A stretch of 64,000 bases of DNA, taken from the NCBI GenBank assembly GCA_910576535.1, contig CAJTKK010000017.1, positions 1 to 64,000 on the forward strand, written 5' to 3'. A model generated the notes under the pieces. It ran no database searches, was not told where the DNA came from, and saw nothing but the letters and a program-made list of their open reading frames with translations. Positions 1-7,783 of the stretch are shown piece by piece (position 1 is the stretch's first letter; each line of letters opens with the position of its first letter). The position numbers and the translations under genes were made by a program. This stretch comes from an uncultured Lachnospiraceae bacterium (GTDB taxonomy: Bacteria > Bacillota > Clostridia > Lachnospirales > Lachnospiraceae).

Positions 1-180
1 CAGTTCTCCCCTCGCTTCTGCAAGGCTTGAAAGATTGTATTTCCACTTTGCTTTATATTTGTTCTTTTGAGTAAGAGGGTCATAGACTTTATAGTTATAC
101 TTTACATCATACAGTTTTGTATTCTCATTATAATAGATGTTCGGATATTTCGTCTTTGTCCGCTTTACCTGTTCTGCCAT
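1..180 (-). CDS. Site-specific integrase (tyrosine recombinase), N-terminal part
   Basis: The first 60 codons of a recombinase whose remainder lies left of the window. The frame opens with an ATG preceded by GGAGGG at 8 bases and stays open to base 1. The peptide begins MAEQVKRTKTKYPNIYY and continues with a Y-D-V-K-Y-N-Y ... Y-D-P-L-T pattern, the layout of the arm-type DNA-binding domain at the N-terminus of phage and conjugative-element integrases of Firmicutes. The catalytic R-H-R-Y residues would lie outside the window, so family assignment rests on this domain alone. The gene faces away from lysS and its AT-rich upstream region carries repeated motifs. It probably drives excision and integration of an element whose edge is at lysS. 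Confidence 0.75.
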   Translation of the reverse strand, partial: MAEQVKRTKTKYPNIYYNENTKLYDVKYNYKVYDPLTQKNKYKAKWKYNLSSLAEARGEL

Positions 181-194
181 AGTAAAAGCCCTCC

Positions 195-287
195 ATTCGT
201 ATATTTTTCATTTTCGCTTGATTTATACTAATTCCAGGCTCATTGTACTACGAATCATATACGAACACAAGCAAAATTTATACGAAT
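195..287. repeat. Repeated TATACGAAT motifs, possible integrase arm sites
   Basis: Variants of TATACGAAT occur at 279-287 (exact), 224-232 (tatactaat), 249-255 (tacgaat), 258-266 (tatacgaac) and inverted at 195-203 (attcgtata). The copies at 224 and 279 also share the following tccagg-like bases. Short spaced repeats next to an integrase start are typical of arm-type binding sites. Binding is inferred. Confidence 0.5.
242..270 (-). promoter_or_regulatory. Promoter of the integrase gene
   Basis: Minus-strand -35 TTGTGT (265-270), 17-base spacer and -10 TACAAT (242-247), about 60 bases before the integrase start. The spacer contains two of the repeated TACGAAT-like motifs, so bound integrase or an excisionase could silence the gene. 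Inferred from sequence only. Confidence 0.5.
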
Positions 288-306
288 CCAGGGCTTTTCA
301 ATTCTT

Positions 307-332
307 AAAAACCTTGATTTTATGCGGTTTTT
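307..332. other. Inverted repeat abutting the lysS stop; attachment core or terminator
   Basis: AAAAACC (307-313) and GGTTTTT (326-332) form a 7-bp inverted repeat with a 12-base centre, ending one base before the lysS stop codon. On the minus strand it is followed by little further T-run. It could be the lysS terminator, the core-type integrase sites of an attachment site, or both. The position between a gene end and an integrase start favours an attachment site. Confidence 0.4.
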
Positions 333-1820
333 CTACTCTTTACTTTTCATTGTGGGAAACAACAAAACATCCCTGATCGCCGGTGAATCCGTCAAAAGCA
401 TCACCAGCCTATCAATACCATACCCAATTCCCCCAGTAGGAGGCATCCCAATCTCCAATGCATTCAGGAAATCTTCGTCTGTATGGTTCGCTTCTTCATC
501 GCCCGCTTCAAATGCCTCTTCCTGCGCCGCAAAGCGTTCTCTTTGATCAATGGGGTCGTTCAGCTCGGAATATGCATTGCACATCTCCCGGCATGTGATA
601 AACAGCTCAAAACGTTCCACATAATCCGGCTTATCCGGTTTTCTCTTCGTAAGAGGAGAAATCTCCACCGGATGGTCCATAACGAATGTAGGCTGCACCA
701 GATGCTCTTCCACAAACTCTTCAAAAAACAGATTCAGGATATCCCCCTTCTTATGTCTTGCTTCATAATGCACACCCTTTTCGTCCGCTATCTTTTTTGC
801 TTCTTCTGTATCCTTAATGCTGTCAAAATCCACGCCCGTATATTCCTTGACGGCATCAATCATGGTAATTCTTTTAAAAGGGCTTCCCAAATCAATTTCC
901 ACCCCGCCGTAAGTAACAGTGGTGGAACCGCATACTTCTTTTGCTACATGGCGGAACATATTTTCCGTCAGATCCATCATGCCGTTATAGTCCGTATACG
1001 CCTGATATAATTCCATCAGGGTAAACTCCGGGTTGTGCCTCGTATCCAAGCCTTCATTACGGAATACGCGCCCAATTTCATAAACCCGCTCCATACCACC
1101 TACAATCAGTCTCTTCAAATATAATTCCAAAGAAATACGCAGCTTTACATCCTCATCCAATGCATTGTAATGTGTCTCAAAAGGCCTTGCCGCCGCTCCG
1201 CCTGCATTGGAAACCAGCATGGGCGTCTCCACCTCAAGGAAGCCCTGCCCGTCCAGGTATCTGCGGATGGAGCTGATGATCTTTGACCTTTTTACAAACG
1301 TATCCTTCACTTCCTCGTTCATGATCAGATCCGTATACCTCTGGCGGTAGCGGATATCCGTATTCACAAGCCCGTGATATTTTTCCGGCAGGATCTGCAG
1401 GCTCTTGGAAAGCAGTGTGACCGCTGCGGCATGGATGGATATTTCCCCGGTTTTCGTTTTGAATACCTCGCCCTTTATCCCTACGATATCGCCTACATCA
1501 TATTTTTTAAAATCCGCATAAGGCTCCTCGCCAATGCTGTCTCTTGCTACATATGACTGGATATTTCCCTGAATATCCTGCACATTGCAAAAAGATGCTT
1601 TTCCCATAACGCGTTTTGACATGACCCGGCCTGCAATCGACACATTCTGGCCTTCCAGGGCATCAAATCCCTCTTTAATTTCAGCGCTGTGATGTGTTAC
1701 ATCATACTTTGTAATCAGGAACGGGTCTTTACCATTTTCCTGAAGCGTAGCCAGCTTCTCTCTTCTCACCTTTAATAACTGATTAATATCCTGTTCTTGT
1801 GTGTTCCGTGTTTCTCCCAC
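333..1820 (-). CDS. lysS: Lysyl-tRNA synthetase, class II
   Basis: Charges tRNA-Lys with lysine in the cytoplasm. The N-terminal OB-fold anticodon-binding domain (about residues 50-150) includes V-S-I-A-G-R-V and V-G-D-I-V-G. The class II catalytic core carries motif 2 (F-R-N-E-G-L-D-T-R-H-N-P-E-F) and motif 3 (G-I-G-Y-G-I-D-R-L-V-M). I chose the GTG at 1820 (495 aa) because AGGAG lies 8 bases upstream; the ATG at 1868 lacks a site. Length is normal for the family. It is the last gene of the greA-lysS end of a long minus-strand operon. The C-terminus reads F-P-T-M-K-S-K-E, reaching the family's usual end right where the integrase region starts, so the last codons may have been supplied by an integrated element. 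Confidence 0.95.
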   Translation of the reverse strand: MGETRNTQEQDINQLLKVRREKLATLQENGKDPFLITKYDVTHHSAEIKEGFDALEGQNVSIAGRVMSKRVMGKASFCNVQDIQGNIQSYVARDSIGEEPYADFKKYDVGDIVGIKGEVFKTKTGEISIHAAAVTLLSKSLQILPEKYHGLVNTDIRYRQRYTDLIMNEEVKDTFVKRSKIISSIRRYLDGQGFLEVETPMLVSNAGGAAARPFETHYNALDEDVKLRISLELYLKRLIVGGMERVYEIGRVFRNEGLDTRHNPEFTLMELYQAYTDYNGMMDLTENMFRHVAKEVCGSTTVTYGGVEIDLGSPFKRITMIDAVKEYTGVDFDSIKDTEEAKKIADEKGVHYEARHKKGDILNLFFEEFVEEHLVQPTFVMDHPVEISPLTKRKPDKPDYVERFELFITCREMCNAYSELNDPIDQRERFAAQEEAFEAGDEEANHTDEDFLNALEIGMPPTGGIGYGIDRLVMLLTDSPAIRDVLLFPTMKSKE

Positions 1821-1911
1821 CGTTGACACTCCTTTTCCTCTTAATTTATCCGGATAGTTAAAAACCATTAAAATAGTAATAAAACCAATAAACTTCCTGC
1901 ATACCCTTCCA

Positions 1912-2397
1912 TTAATTGCTGGAACGCTGGATTTCCAGCACTTTATATTGCAATACGCCTACCTGGGTTTCCACATTGACAACGTCATCTATTTTTGCGC
2001 CGATTAAAGCTTTTCCTACCGGGGATTCATTGGAAATCTTTCCTTTTAAGCTGTTTGCTTCCGTAGACCCTACAATCTTATATTCCAGTTCCTCATTATA
2101 TTCCAAATCTAAAATCCTTACCTTACAGCCAATATTGATCTTATCCAAATCAACTTCGTCTTCCACTACAACTTCAGCGTTTTTCAGTATTTTTTCCAGT
2201 TCTTCAATTCTCGCTTCGATATCCCGCTGTTCGTCTTTGGCAGCATCGTACTCCGCATTTTCCGATAAGTCGCCCTGCTCCCTGGCTTCTTTAATTTTCT
2301 GGGCAACCTCCTGCCTTTTTACTACCTTTAATTCATGAAGTTCATCCTCATATTTTTTGAGACCCTCATAAGTTAAAATATTCTTCTTTTCTTCCAT
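1912..2397 (-). CDS. greA: Transcription elongation factor GreA
   Basis: Binds the RNA polymerase secondary channel and stimulates cleavage of backtracked transcripts. The N-terminal coiled-coil hairpin (about residues 10-75) carries the tip acidic residues in the family signature A-R-E-Q-G-D-L-S-E-N-A-E-Y; the C-terminal FKBP-like domain ends with G-K-A-L-I-G-A-K. The ATG at 2397 gives 161 aa, the usual family size; a second ATG at 2409 sits too close to the GGAG. It lies directly upstream of lysS (91-base gap) as in many Clostridia, and 225 bases downstream of the unknown gene at 2623, a gap with no clear promoter or terminator. Confidence 0.95.
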   Translation of the reverse strand: MEEKKNILTYEGLKKYEDELHELKVVKRQEVAQKIKEAREQGDLSENAEYDAAKDEQRDIEARIEELEKILKNAEVVVEDEVDLDKINIGCKVRILDLEYNEELEYKIVGSTEANSLKGKISNESPVGKALIGAKIDDVVNVETQVGVLQYKVLEIQRSSN

Positions 2398-2622
2398 TTG
2401 AACCTTCATGCTCCTTTCATAGTTTCGTAATTTTATTCTTAACCACAAAGTTGCCGCTTGCCCCACAAGCCAATAGCACGTCTCATCCGGCTCCGTCCAT
2501 GGCACAGAACTGCATCTTCCGCACCGCATCCTACTGCCCCCGAGCCAGCAACATCATAATCCTTATCATAACCCGCCTTCCTCCCATATCCGCTGAATCC
2601 GGCAGAAAAGCCCTTTTTTATT

Positions 2623-3405
2623 TTATTTCGGGCAAGAATTAACTATGGTATTATACCCATTTTTCACCAGAGTGTCAAGGAATTTCACTACTGATAAATA
2701 CCTGACATCCCCACGTTCCTCTTCCAGAGCCTTTCTCTTTTCCTCATTTGACCAAAAGTCCACATATACTGCTCTTGGCGGAATCCCCTGGCACGTTACA
2801 GCCCCCTCTTTTCTCATGTCCAAAACAACCGTCTTCCCTTTTTTTCCAAACTGCTGTCCTATCCCCTGTGCATATGCCGTAGGAATGCCATACTCTTCAT
2901 AAATATAATCCGCAAATTCTTCATATCCCTCCGGCTGGTCAGAAACTAAAGTAAAATGGTTCACCCGCGCTAAATATGGGGCAAGCAATCGGAATAGCAT
3001 TTGGCGTTCCTCCCTGAAAGCCTCTTCCCCTAATTCCCCTTCCCTACAGTTCCCCCCGTGACCTATGAAAATGAGATATTCTAAGCATGGGGCTTGGCTT
3101 AATATTTTCTGCAGCAGTATTTCAGGCGGCAGCCTCCCCCCGATTCCGGCCAGGCGCGCCACTTCCGGCTGCAGATAATACTCTTCCGCCTTCTGTTCCT
3201 CCAAAACCCCGCTTAAACTATCTGTCAATTTGCCGCTTTCCCATTTTCTTTTTTTCCAATAGAATTCCGGTACGCCGCAGCAGCTCAATGTCCAGCCTTT
3301 ATCCATCACAATTTCTGCCACCGGCATTTTTCCCTTGCTCCATTTATGCCTTTTAAACCCAGTTTCTTCTTTTAAATAAAAATAGATAATTCTCCTGCCT
3401 TCCAA
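2623..3405 (-). CDS. Conserved hypothetical protein between dusB and greA
   Basis: A 260-residue cytoplasmic protein that I do not recognise. There is no signal peptide or membrane segment. Visible features are a I-F-I-G-H-G-G-N-C stretch near residue 120, which could bind a metal or phosphate, and a V-V-L-D-M-R-K-E-G segment near 200. The start is a TTG at 3405 with GGGAG 9 bases upstream; the nearby ATG at 3410 is in another frame, and the next in-frame Met is residue 27. It sits inside an operon of tRNA-modification and translation genes, 75 bases after dusB, which suggests but does not show a housekeeping role. The reading frame has the clean codon use of its neighbours. Confidence 0.75.
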   Translation of the reverse strand: MEGRRIIYFYLKEETGFKRHKWSKGKMPVAEIVMDKGWTLSCCGVPEFYWKKRKWESGKLTDSLSGVLEEQKAEEYYLQPEVARLAGIGGRLPPEILLQKILSQAPCLEYLIFIGHGGNCREGELGEEAFREERQMLFRLLAPYLARVNHFTLVSDQPEGYEEFADYIYEEYGIPTAYAQGIGQQFGKKGKTVVLDMRKEGAVTCQGIPPRAVYVDFWSNEEKRKALEEERGDVRYLSVVKFLDTLVKNGYNTIVNSCPK

Positions 3406-3480
3406 AGCATCCCGGCTCCCAAGCTGCCTGTCTTAAGACAAAATATGATAATGGCGCATTTTTTATTCTTAAAGCCTGCC

Positions 3481-4470
3481 TTATTCAATAGAAGAAAAAA
3501 TTTCCTCTATCCCTTTACGCAAATCTTCCATTTCTTCTATTTCATTCAGTCTTCCCCTGAATCTTGCCGAATTAGGGTATCCTGACGTATACCATGAAAC
3601 ATGTTTGCGCATCTCCCTGATTCCTATATATTCTCCCTTATACTGAACCTGCAAAGCTGCATGACGCAAAATGGTTTCCTTTACTTCTTCAGGATCCGGG
3701 GCACCTATCTTCTCCCCGTTCTTCAAATAAGCGGCCACTTCCCGGAATATCCACGGATTCCCTCTCGCTGCCCGTCCTATCATAACCCCGTCGCAGCCTG
3801 TTTCCTCCAGCATTTTCTTTGCCGACTCCCCGTCTGTCACATCGCCATTTCCAATCACCGGTATGCCGACTGCCTTTTTTACTTTTGCGATAATGCCCCA
3901 GTCCGCTTTGCCGGAATAGAACTCTTCCCTTGTCCTCCCATGCACAGCAATTGCCGCCGCGCCTGCATCCTCTGCAACTTTGGCAATTTCCGCTGCATTT
4001 ACATGTTCCCCGTCAAAGCCTTTTCTTATTTTCACCGTTACCGGCTTATGAATAGCCTTTACTGTTTTTGACACGATCTCCCGCACCAGCGCCGGATTCT
4101 TCATCAGCGCTGATCCCTCCCCATTATTCACTACTTTCGGTACCGGGCAGCCCATATTTATATCGAGGATTGCAAAGGGCCTGCCTTCAATCCTTTTTGC
4201 CATTCTGCTGATGATATCCGCATCCGAGCCAAACAATTGCAAGGATGCCGGCTCCTCGTCAGGATGAATCTCCATCAAAGCCTCTGTATTTTTGCTGTTA
4301 TACATGATTGCCTTTGCGCTTACCATCTCCATCCCCAAAAGCCCTGCCCCCTGCTCTTGGCACAAAAGACGAAATGGCAGGTCAGATACGCCTGCCATAG
4401 GAGCCAATATGATATTGTTTTTTAATATTACATCCCCGATTTTCAACTGCCTCAATAATTGATCCGCCAT
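3481..4470 (-). CDS. dusB: tRNA-dihydrouridine synthase (DusB type)
   Basis: Flavoenzyme that reduces uridines in the tRNA D-loop using NADPH. The TIM barrel starts at I-I-L-A-P-M-A-G-V-S-D-L-P-F-R, the FMN-binding strand of the family. D-I-N-M-G-C-P-V-P-K contains the catalytic Cys around residue 100, followed by V-K-I-R-K-G and the phosphate-binding I-G-N-G-D-V and I-G-R-A-A-R-G-N-P-W-I-F. The C-terminal helical part (R-E-M-R-K-H-V-S-W-Y) matches the family. The length of 329 aa is normal. Its ATG overlaps the coaX stop in a TAATG junction, so translation is coupled. Confidence 0.95.
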   Translation of the reverse strand: MADQLLRQLKIGDVILKNNIILAPMAGVSDLPFRLLCQEQGAGLLGMEMVSAKAIMYNSKNTEALMEIHPDEEPASLQLFGSDADIISRMAKRIEGRPFAILDINMGCPVPKVVNNGEGSALMKNPALVREIVSKTVKAIHKPVTVKIRKGFDGEHVNAAEIAKVAEDAGAAAIAVHGRTREEFYSGKADWGIIAKVKKAVGIPVIGNGDVTDGESAKKMLEETGCDGVMIGRAARGNPWIFREVAAYLKNGEKIGAPDPEEVKETILRHAALQVQYKGEYIGIREMRKHVSWYTSGYPNSARFRGRLNEIEEMEDLRKGIEEIFSSIE

Positions 4471-5243
4471 TATGATTTCCTATTCTTTTCATAAATCATC
4501 CGCAGCCCGTCCAGGGTAAGGGTACTGTTATAATACTGAATGCTTTCCGTCTCTTCAGAAATCAGCCTTCCTAATCCACCGGTTGCTACCACTTTTAGAT
4601 TCTCATACCCGCTTTCCTTTTTCACATGGTTGACAATATATTCCGTCTGCCCTATCTGCCCATATATTAAGCCTGCCTGCATACTGGAAACTGTCTCCTG
4701 GGCTAAAATTGATTTTGGTTTTTTTATTTCCACCTCCGGCAGCTTTGCCGTCCCCTCCCAGAGGGCTTTTGCGGATATCCGTATGCCAGGCGCTATGATA
4801 CATGCAACAAAACTTCCGTCTTCCGATACCAGGTCATAAGTAGTTGCCGTCCCAAAATCCAGCACCAGGACCGGCCCCCCATATATCTCATAAGCCGCTA
4901 CCGCATCTACAATCCGGTCTGACCCTATCTGCCTCGGATTTTCCGTCACTACCTTAATCCCCGTTTTAATCCCGGGACCTACGATAATCGGCGGCGTCCC
5001 CAGATAGCGTGTTACCGCCCCGGTCAGGGAATGCATCACGTTAGGCACTACACTGGCAATAATCGTTCCCTCCAGATCCTTTTTATCCACCGAATGAATC
5101 CTCAGCAGTTCCATAATATTCATTCCATACTCATCCGAAGTGCGCGCCTGCTTCGTGGTCATCCTAAAAGTCGCCGCCAGCTCCTTTTCTTTATATACCC
5201 CATAAGTTATATTCGTATTACCTACATCAATTACCAATATCAT
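4470..5243 (-). CDS. coaX: Type III pantothenate kinase
   Basis: Phosphorylates pantothenate in the first step of coenzyme A synthesis; the type III enzyme needs a monovalent cation and is not inhibited by CoA. The ASKHA-fold signature is clear: phosphate-binding D-V-G-N-T-N-I-T-Y-G at the N-terminus, R-T-S-D-E-Y-G, L-D-F-G-T-A-T-T-Y-D near residue 130, and G-T-A-K-L-P-E-V. The length of 257 aa is typical. The start overlaps the preceding gene by 17 bases and the end overlaps dusB by one base, so it lies in a tightly packed operon behind birA, as in many Clostridia. Confidence 0.95.
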   Translation of the reverse strand: MILVIDVGNTNITYGVYKEKELAATFRMTTKQARTSDEYGMNIMELLRIHSVDKKDLEGTIIASVVPNVMHSLTGAVTRYLGTPPIIVGPGIKTGIKVVTENPRQIGSDRIVDAVAAYEIYGGPVLVLDFGTATTYDLVSEDGSFVACIIAPGIRISAKALWEGTAKLPEVEIKKPKSILAQETVSSMQAGLIYGQIGQTEYIVNHVKKESGYENLKVVATGGLGRLISEETESIQYYNSTLTLDGLRMIYEKNRKS

Positions 5244-5646
5244 TGCTGCTACCTGGCCTTTCCGCTTCTATTTCTGTTCCATCCTTTTCGCCGTCCAATT
5301 CTTCATGCAGGATAAACACCCTATAATATAGGCTTAAAGCTTCAAACATCTCCTGCCTCTTCCTGCTCACTTCCCGCACCAGCAGTCCGCTGCCAATTTC
5401 ATCATATAGAAAATCATCCTCTGCAAAATCAGTCTCCATAACAACACTGCCGTCAGGTTCAAAAGCTACAGTAAAAACCCCTCCCACTTCCTCCGTAAAA
5501 AGAACGCAGATAATATGAAGTTCGTCTTGGATGGATTGAGGTATCCCGCCAAACGCCTCATTAAAATAATATTTTTTCTCGTATGCATTCGCCCCGCAAA
5601 GCACTGTTTTCTTCTTTTCAATTCCCTTCGCATCAGACATACCCAT
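5227..5646 (-). CDS. DUF6145-like small acidic protein
   Basis: A 139-residue acidic cytoplasmic protein of unknown function. From memory it matches the DUF6145 family, found between birA and coaX in Lachnospiraceae; a profile search should confirm. Recognisable parts are L-C-G-A-N-A-Y-E-K-K-Y-Y-F-N near the N-terminus and I-Q-D-E-L-H-I-I-C-V-L-F-T-E-E-V-G-G. The last 25 residues are charged and low in complexity. The start overlaps the birA stop by 14 bases and its site (AGGGGG) lies within the last birA codons, so it is translationally coupled to birA. Confidence 0.8.
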   Translation of the reverse strand: MGMSDAKGIEKKKTVLCGANAYEKKYYFNEAFGGIPQSIQDELHIICVLFTEEVGGVFTVAFEPDGSVVMETDFAEDDFLYDEIGSGLLVREVSRKRQEMFEALSLYYRVFILHEELDGEKDGTEIEAERPGSSNDIGN

Positions 5647-6619
5647 ACATCCCCCTTACCGAAACCTCCCCTGCATATACCCTGACTGTATTTTTGTCCT
5701 GGGTTTCTACCAAAAGTTCCCCGGAAGCGTCAATCCCCCTCGCAATCCCTTCAAATTCTCCCTTTGGATCCAGCACCCTTACTTGCTTGCCCAGATTTAC
5801 CAGACGCCCATTGTATTCTTCCAGCATGTCCCTTAAATCCAGATCTCTTTCGTACATCCCGTAATTTTCCTCAAACCGTGCCAAAACCTCCTGAAGCAGC
5901 TCTGCCCTGGCAGTTTCCCTCCCGCTTTCCAGCAAAATAGAAGTGGCCGTCCGGCTGATTTCTTCCGGCATTACATCCAGGTTAACATTGATCCCCACAC
6001 CAATCACCACATGCTGGATATAATCAGTTTCCACATTCATTTCTGTTAGGATCCCGCAGATTTTTTTCCCGTTCAGCACCACATCATTCGGCCATTTAAT
6101 GCCAGTCTTCAGGCTGCACGCCCCCTCAATGGCCTGCGCTACCGAAAGAGCCATGACAAGCGTAAGCCCGGCGGCCTTACCGGGTAAAAACGGCGGCCTT
6201 AATAAAATGGTAAAATAAATGTCTTTCCCGGCGGGAGACTGCCATGACCTCCCCCGTCTTCCCCGGCCCGCACTCTGTTTATCTGCCACTACCACTGTCC
6301 CATGTTCCGCCCCTTCTTCGCCAAGCCGCTTTGCATCAATATTAGTGGATCCGGTTTCCTCATAAAAATAAATCCGGTTACCTGCCCATTGATTCTGGAT
6401 GCGGCTCTTTAACTCACTGGAGGAAAGCACATCCGGGTTTGACCGTAAGCGGTATCCTTTATTCTGTACCGCTTCAATCCCATACCCTTCTTCCTTCAGT
6501 TGATTAACCGCCTTCCATACTGCTGTTCTGGAAACACCAAACCTTCTGCAAAATTCCTGCCCTGAAATATAATCCCCGCTCTCCCTAAGAAGCCTTAAAA
6601 TCTCTGTTTTCATATCCAT
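5633..6619 (-). CDS. birA: Biotin-protein ligase with biotin operon repressor domain
   Basis: Attaches biotin to carboxylase carrier domains via biotinyl-5'-AMP and, in the two-domain form, represses biotin genes. Residues 1-65 form a winged helix (F-C-R-R-F-G-V-S-R-T-A-V-W-K-A-V-N-Q-L). The ligase domain has the biotin/AMP loop S-A-G-R-G-R-R-G-R-S-W-Q-S, K-W-P-N-D-V-V-L-N-G-K-K-I-C-G-I-L-T-E and V-I-G-V-G-I-N-V-N. A small C-terminal SH3-like domain follows. The length of 328 aa fits the bifunctional form. Its ATG overlaps the argF stop by one base. No BirA operator was found in this window, so its targets lie elsewhere. Confidence 0.95.
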   Translation of the reverse strand: MDMKTEILRLLRESGDYISGQEFCRRFGVSRTAVWKAVNQLKEEGYGIEAVQNKGYRLRSNPDVLSSSELKSRIQNQWAGNRIYFYEETGSTNIDAKRLGEEGAEHGTVVVADKQSAGRGRRGRSWQSPAGKDIYFTILLRPPFLPGKAAGLTLVMALSVAQAIEGACSLKTGIKWPNDVVLNGKKICGILTEMNVETDYIQHVVIGVGINVNLDVMPEEISRTATSILLESGRETARAELLQEVLARFEENYGMYERDLDLRDMLEEYNGRLVNLGKQVRVLDPKGEFEGIARGIDASGELLVETQDKNTVRVYAGEVSVRGMYGYV

Positions 6620-7623
6620 TACCTGTTATTTTCCGGTACGCCCAGCGTTGCCGCCATCACTGCCTTAATGGTATGCATACGGTTCTCCGCTTCCTCAAAA
6701 ACAATGGATGCCTCCGATTCAAAAACCTCATCGGTCACTTCCATTTCCGAAATACCGAATTTTTTACTGATTTCTTTCCCTATTTTCGTATCCAGGTCGT
6801 GAAAAGCAGGGAGACAATGCATAAATACTGCATTTTTGCCTGCATATCCCATCACCTGGGCATTAACCTGGTAAGGAAGAAGCTCTCTAATCCGTTCTTC
6901 CCATACTTCATCCGGCTCCCCCATGGAGACCCATACATCCGTGTAAATAACATCCGCCCCTTTTGCACCGTTTTCCACATCTTCTGTCAGGGTGACAGAA
7001 GCCCCCGTCTCTGCAGCGATTCTCTTACATTCCTCCACCAGTTTCCTGTCAGGAAAATATTTTTTCGCAGTACATGCGGTAAAATGCATCCCCATTTTAG
7101 CACATGCCACCATAAGGGAATTCCCCATGTTATAACGGGCATCTCCCATATATGTAAAACGGATCCCTTTCAAATAATCGAAATGTTCCCGGATAGTCAG
7201 CAAATCCGCCAGCATCTGGGTTGGATGAAATTCATTCGTCAGCCCGTTCCACACCGGGACTTTTGCATACTTAGCCAGCTCCTCCGCAATATCCTGCCCA
7301 TAGCCTCTGTATTCTATTCCTTCAAACATGCCGGAAAGCACCCTTGCGGTATCTGCAATACTTTCTTTTTTCCCGATCTGGGAACCTGCAGGATCCAGAT
7401 AAGTAGCGCCCATCCCCAGGTCATGGGCCGCCACTTCAAACGAACATCTTGTCCGCGTACTCGTTTTCTCGAATATAAGCGCCACGTTCTTTCCTTCATG
7501 CCACCTGACCGCCGTCCCCTTTTTCTTCTTCTCCTTTAAATCCGCTGCCAAATCCAGCAAATATGTAATTTCTTCCCCGGTAAAATCCAATAATTTCAAA
7601 AAATCACGGCCTGTTAGATTCAT
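6619..7623 (-). CDS. argF: Ornithine carbamoyltransferase
   Basis: Joins carbamoyl phosphate and ornithine to citrulline in arginine synthesis, or works in reverse in arginine breakdown. The carbamoyl-phosphate motif S-T-R-T-R-C-S-F-E lies near residue 55, the H-P-T-Q segment near 130 and the ornithine-side F-M-H-C-L-P-A-F-H-D near 265. The length of 334 aa is normal. I chose the ATG at 7623 because the ATG at 7635 has the GGAG only one base away. It heads the operon with birA. With no arcA or arcC nearby, I cannot tell whether the role is synthetic or catabolic. Confidence 0.93.
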   Translation of the reverse strand: MNLTGRDFLKLLDFTGEEITYLLDLAADLKEKKKKGTAVRWHEGKNVALIFEKTSTRTRCSFEVAAHDLGMGATYLDPAGSQIGKKESIADTARVLSGMFEGIEYRGYGQDIAEELAKYAKVPVWNGLTNEFHPTQMLADLLTIREHFDYLKGIRFTYMGDARYNMGNSLMVACAKMGMHFTACTAKKYFPDRKLVEECKRIAAETGASVTLTEDVENGAKGADVIYTDVWVSMGEPDEVWEERIRELLPYQVNAQVMGYAGKNAVFMHCLPAFHDLDTKIGKEISKKFGISEMEVTDEVFESEASIVFEEAENRMHTIKAVMAATLGVPENNR

Positions 7624-7700
7624 CTTTATCACCATGCTCCTTTCTCAGTATGCAGTGCCATCCGGCACAAATCCACGGCTGGAAGTTTTAACCTCCTACC

Positions 7701-7740
7701 TAAAATCCGGCAGACGGAATACCTCTTCCCGCTGCCGGAA
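7701..7740 (-). terminator. Terminator after the nfeD-SPFH pair
   Basis: Minus-strand hairpin CCGGCAG ... CTGCCGG (7732-7738 with 7707-7713) with an inner GGAA/TTCC stem and a 6-base loop, followed by ATTTTA. It lies about 45 bases after the SPFH stop and separates that unit from argF. Confidence 0.6.
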
Positions 7741-7783
7741 TATATTCATATTTTTGAATCTGCCGGTTTATACCCGTAAATCC

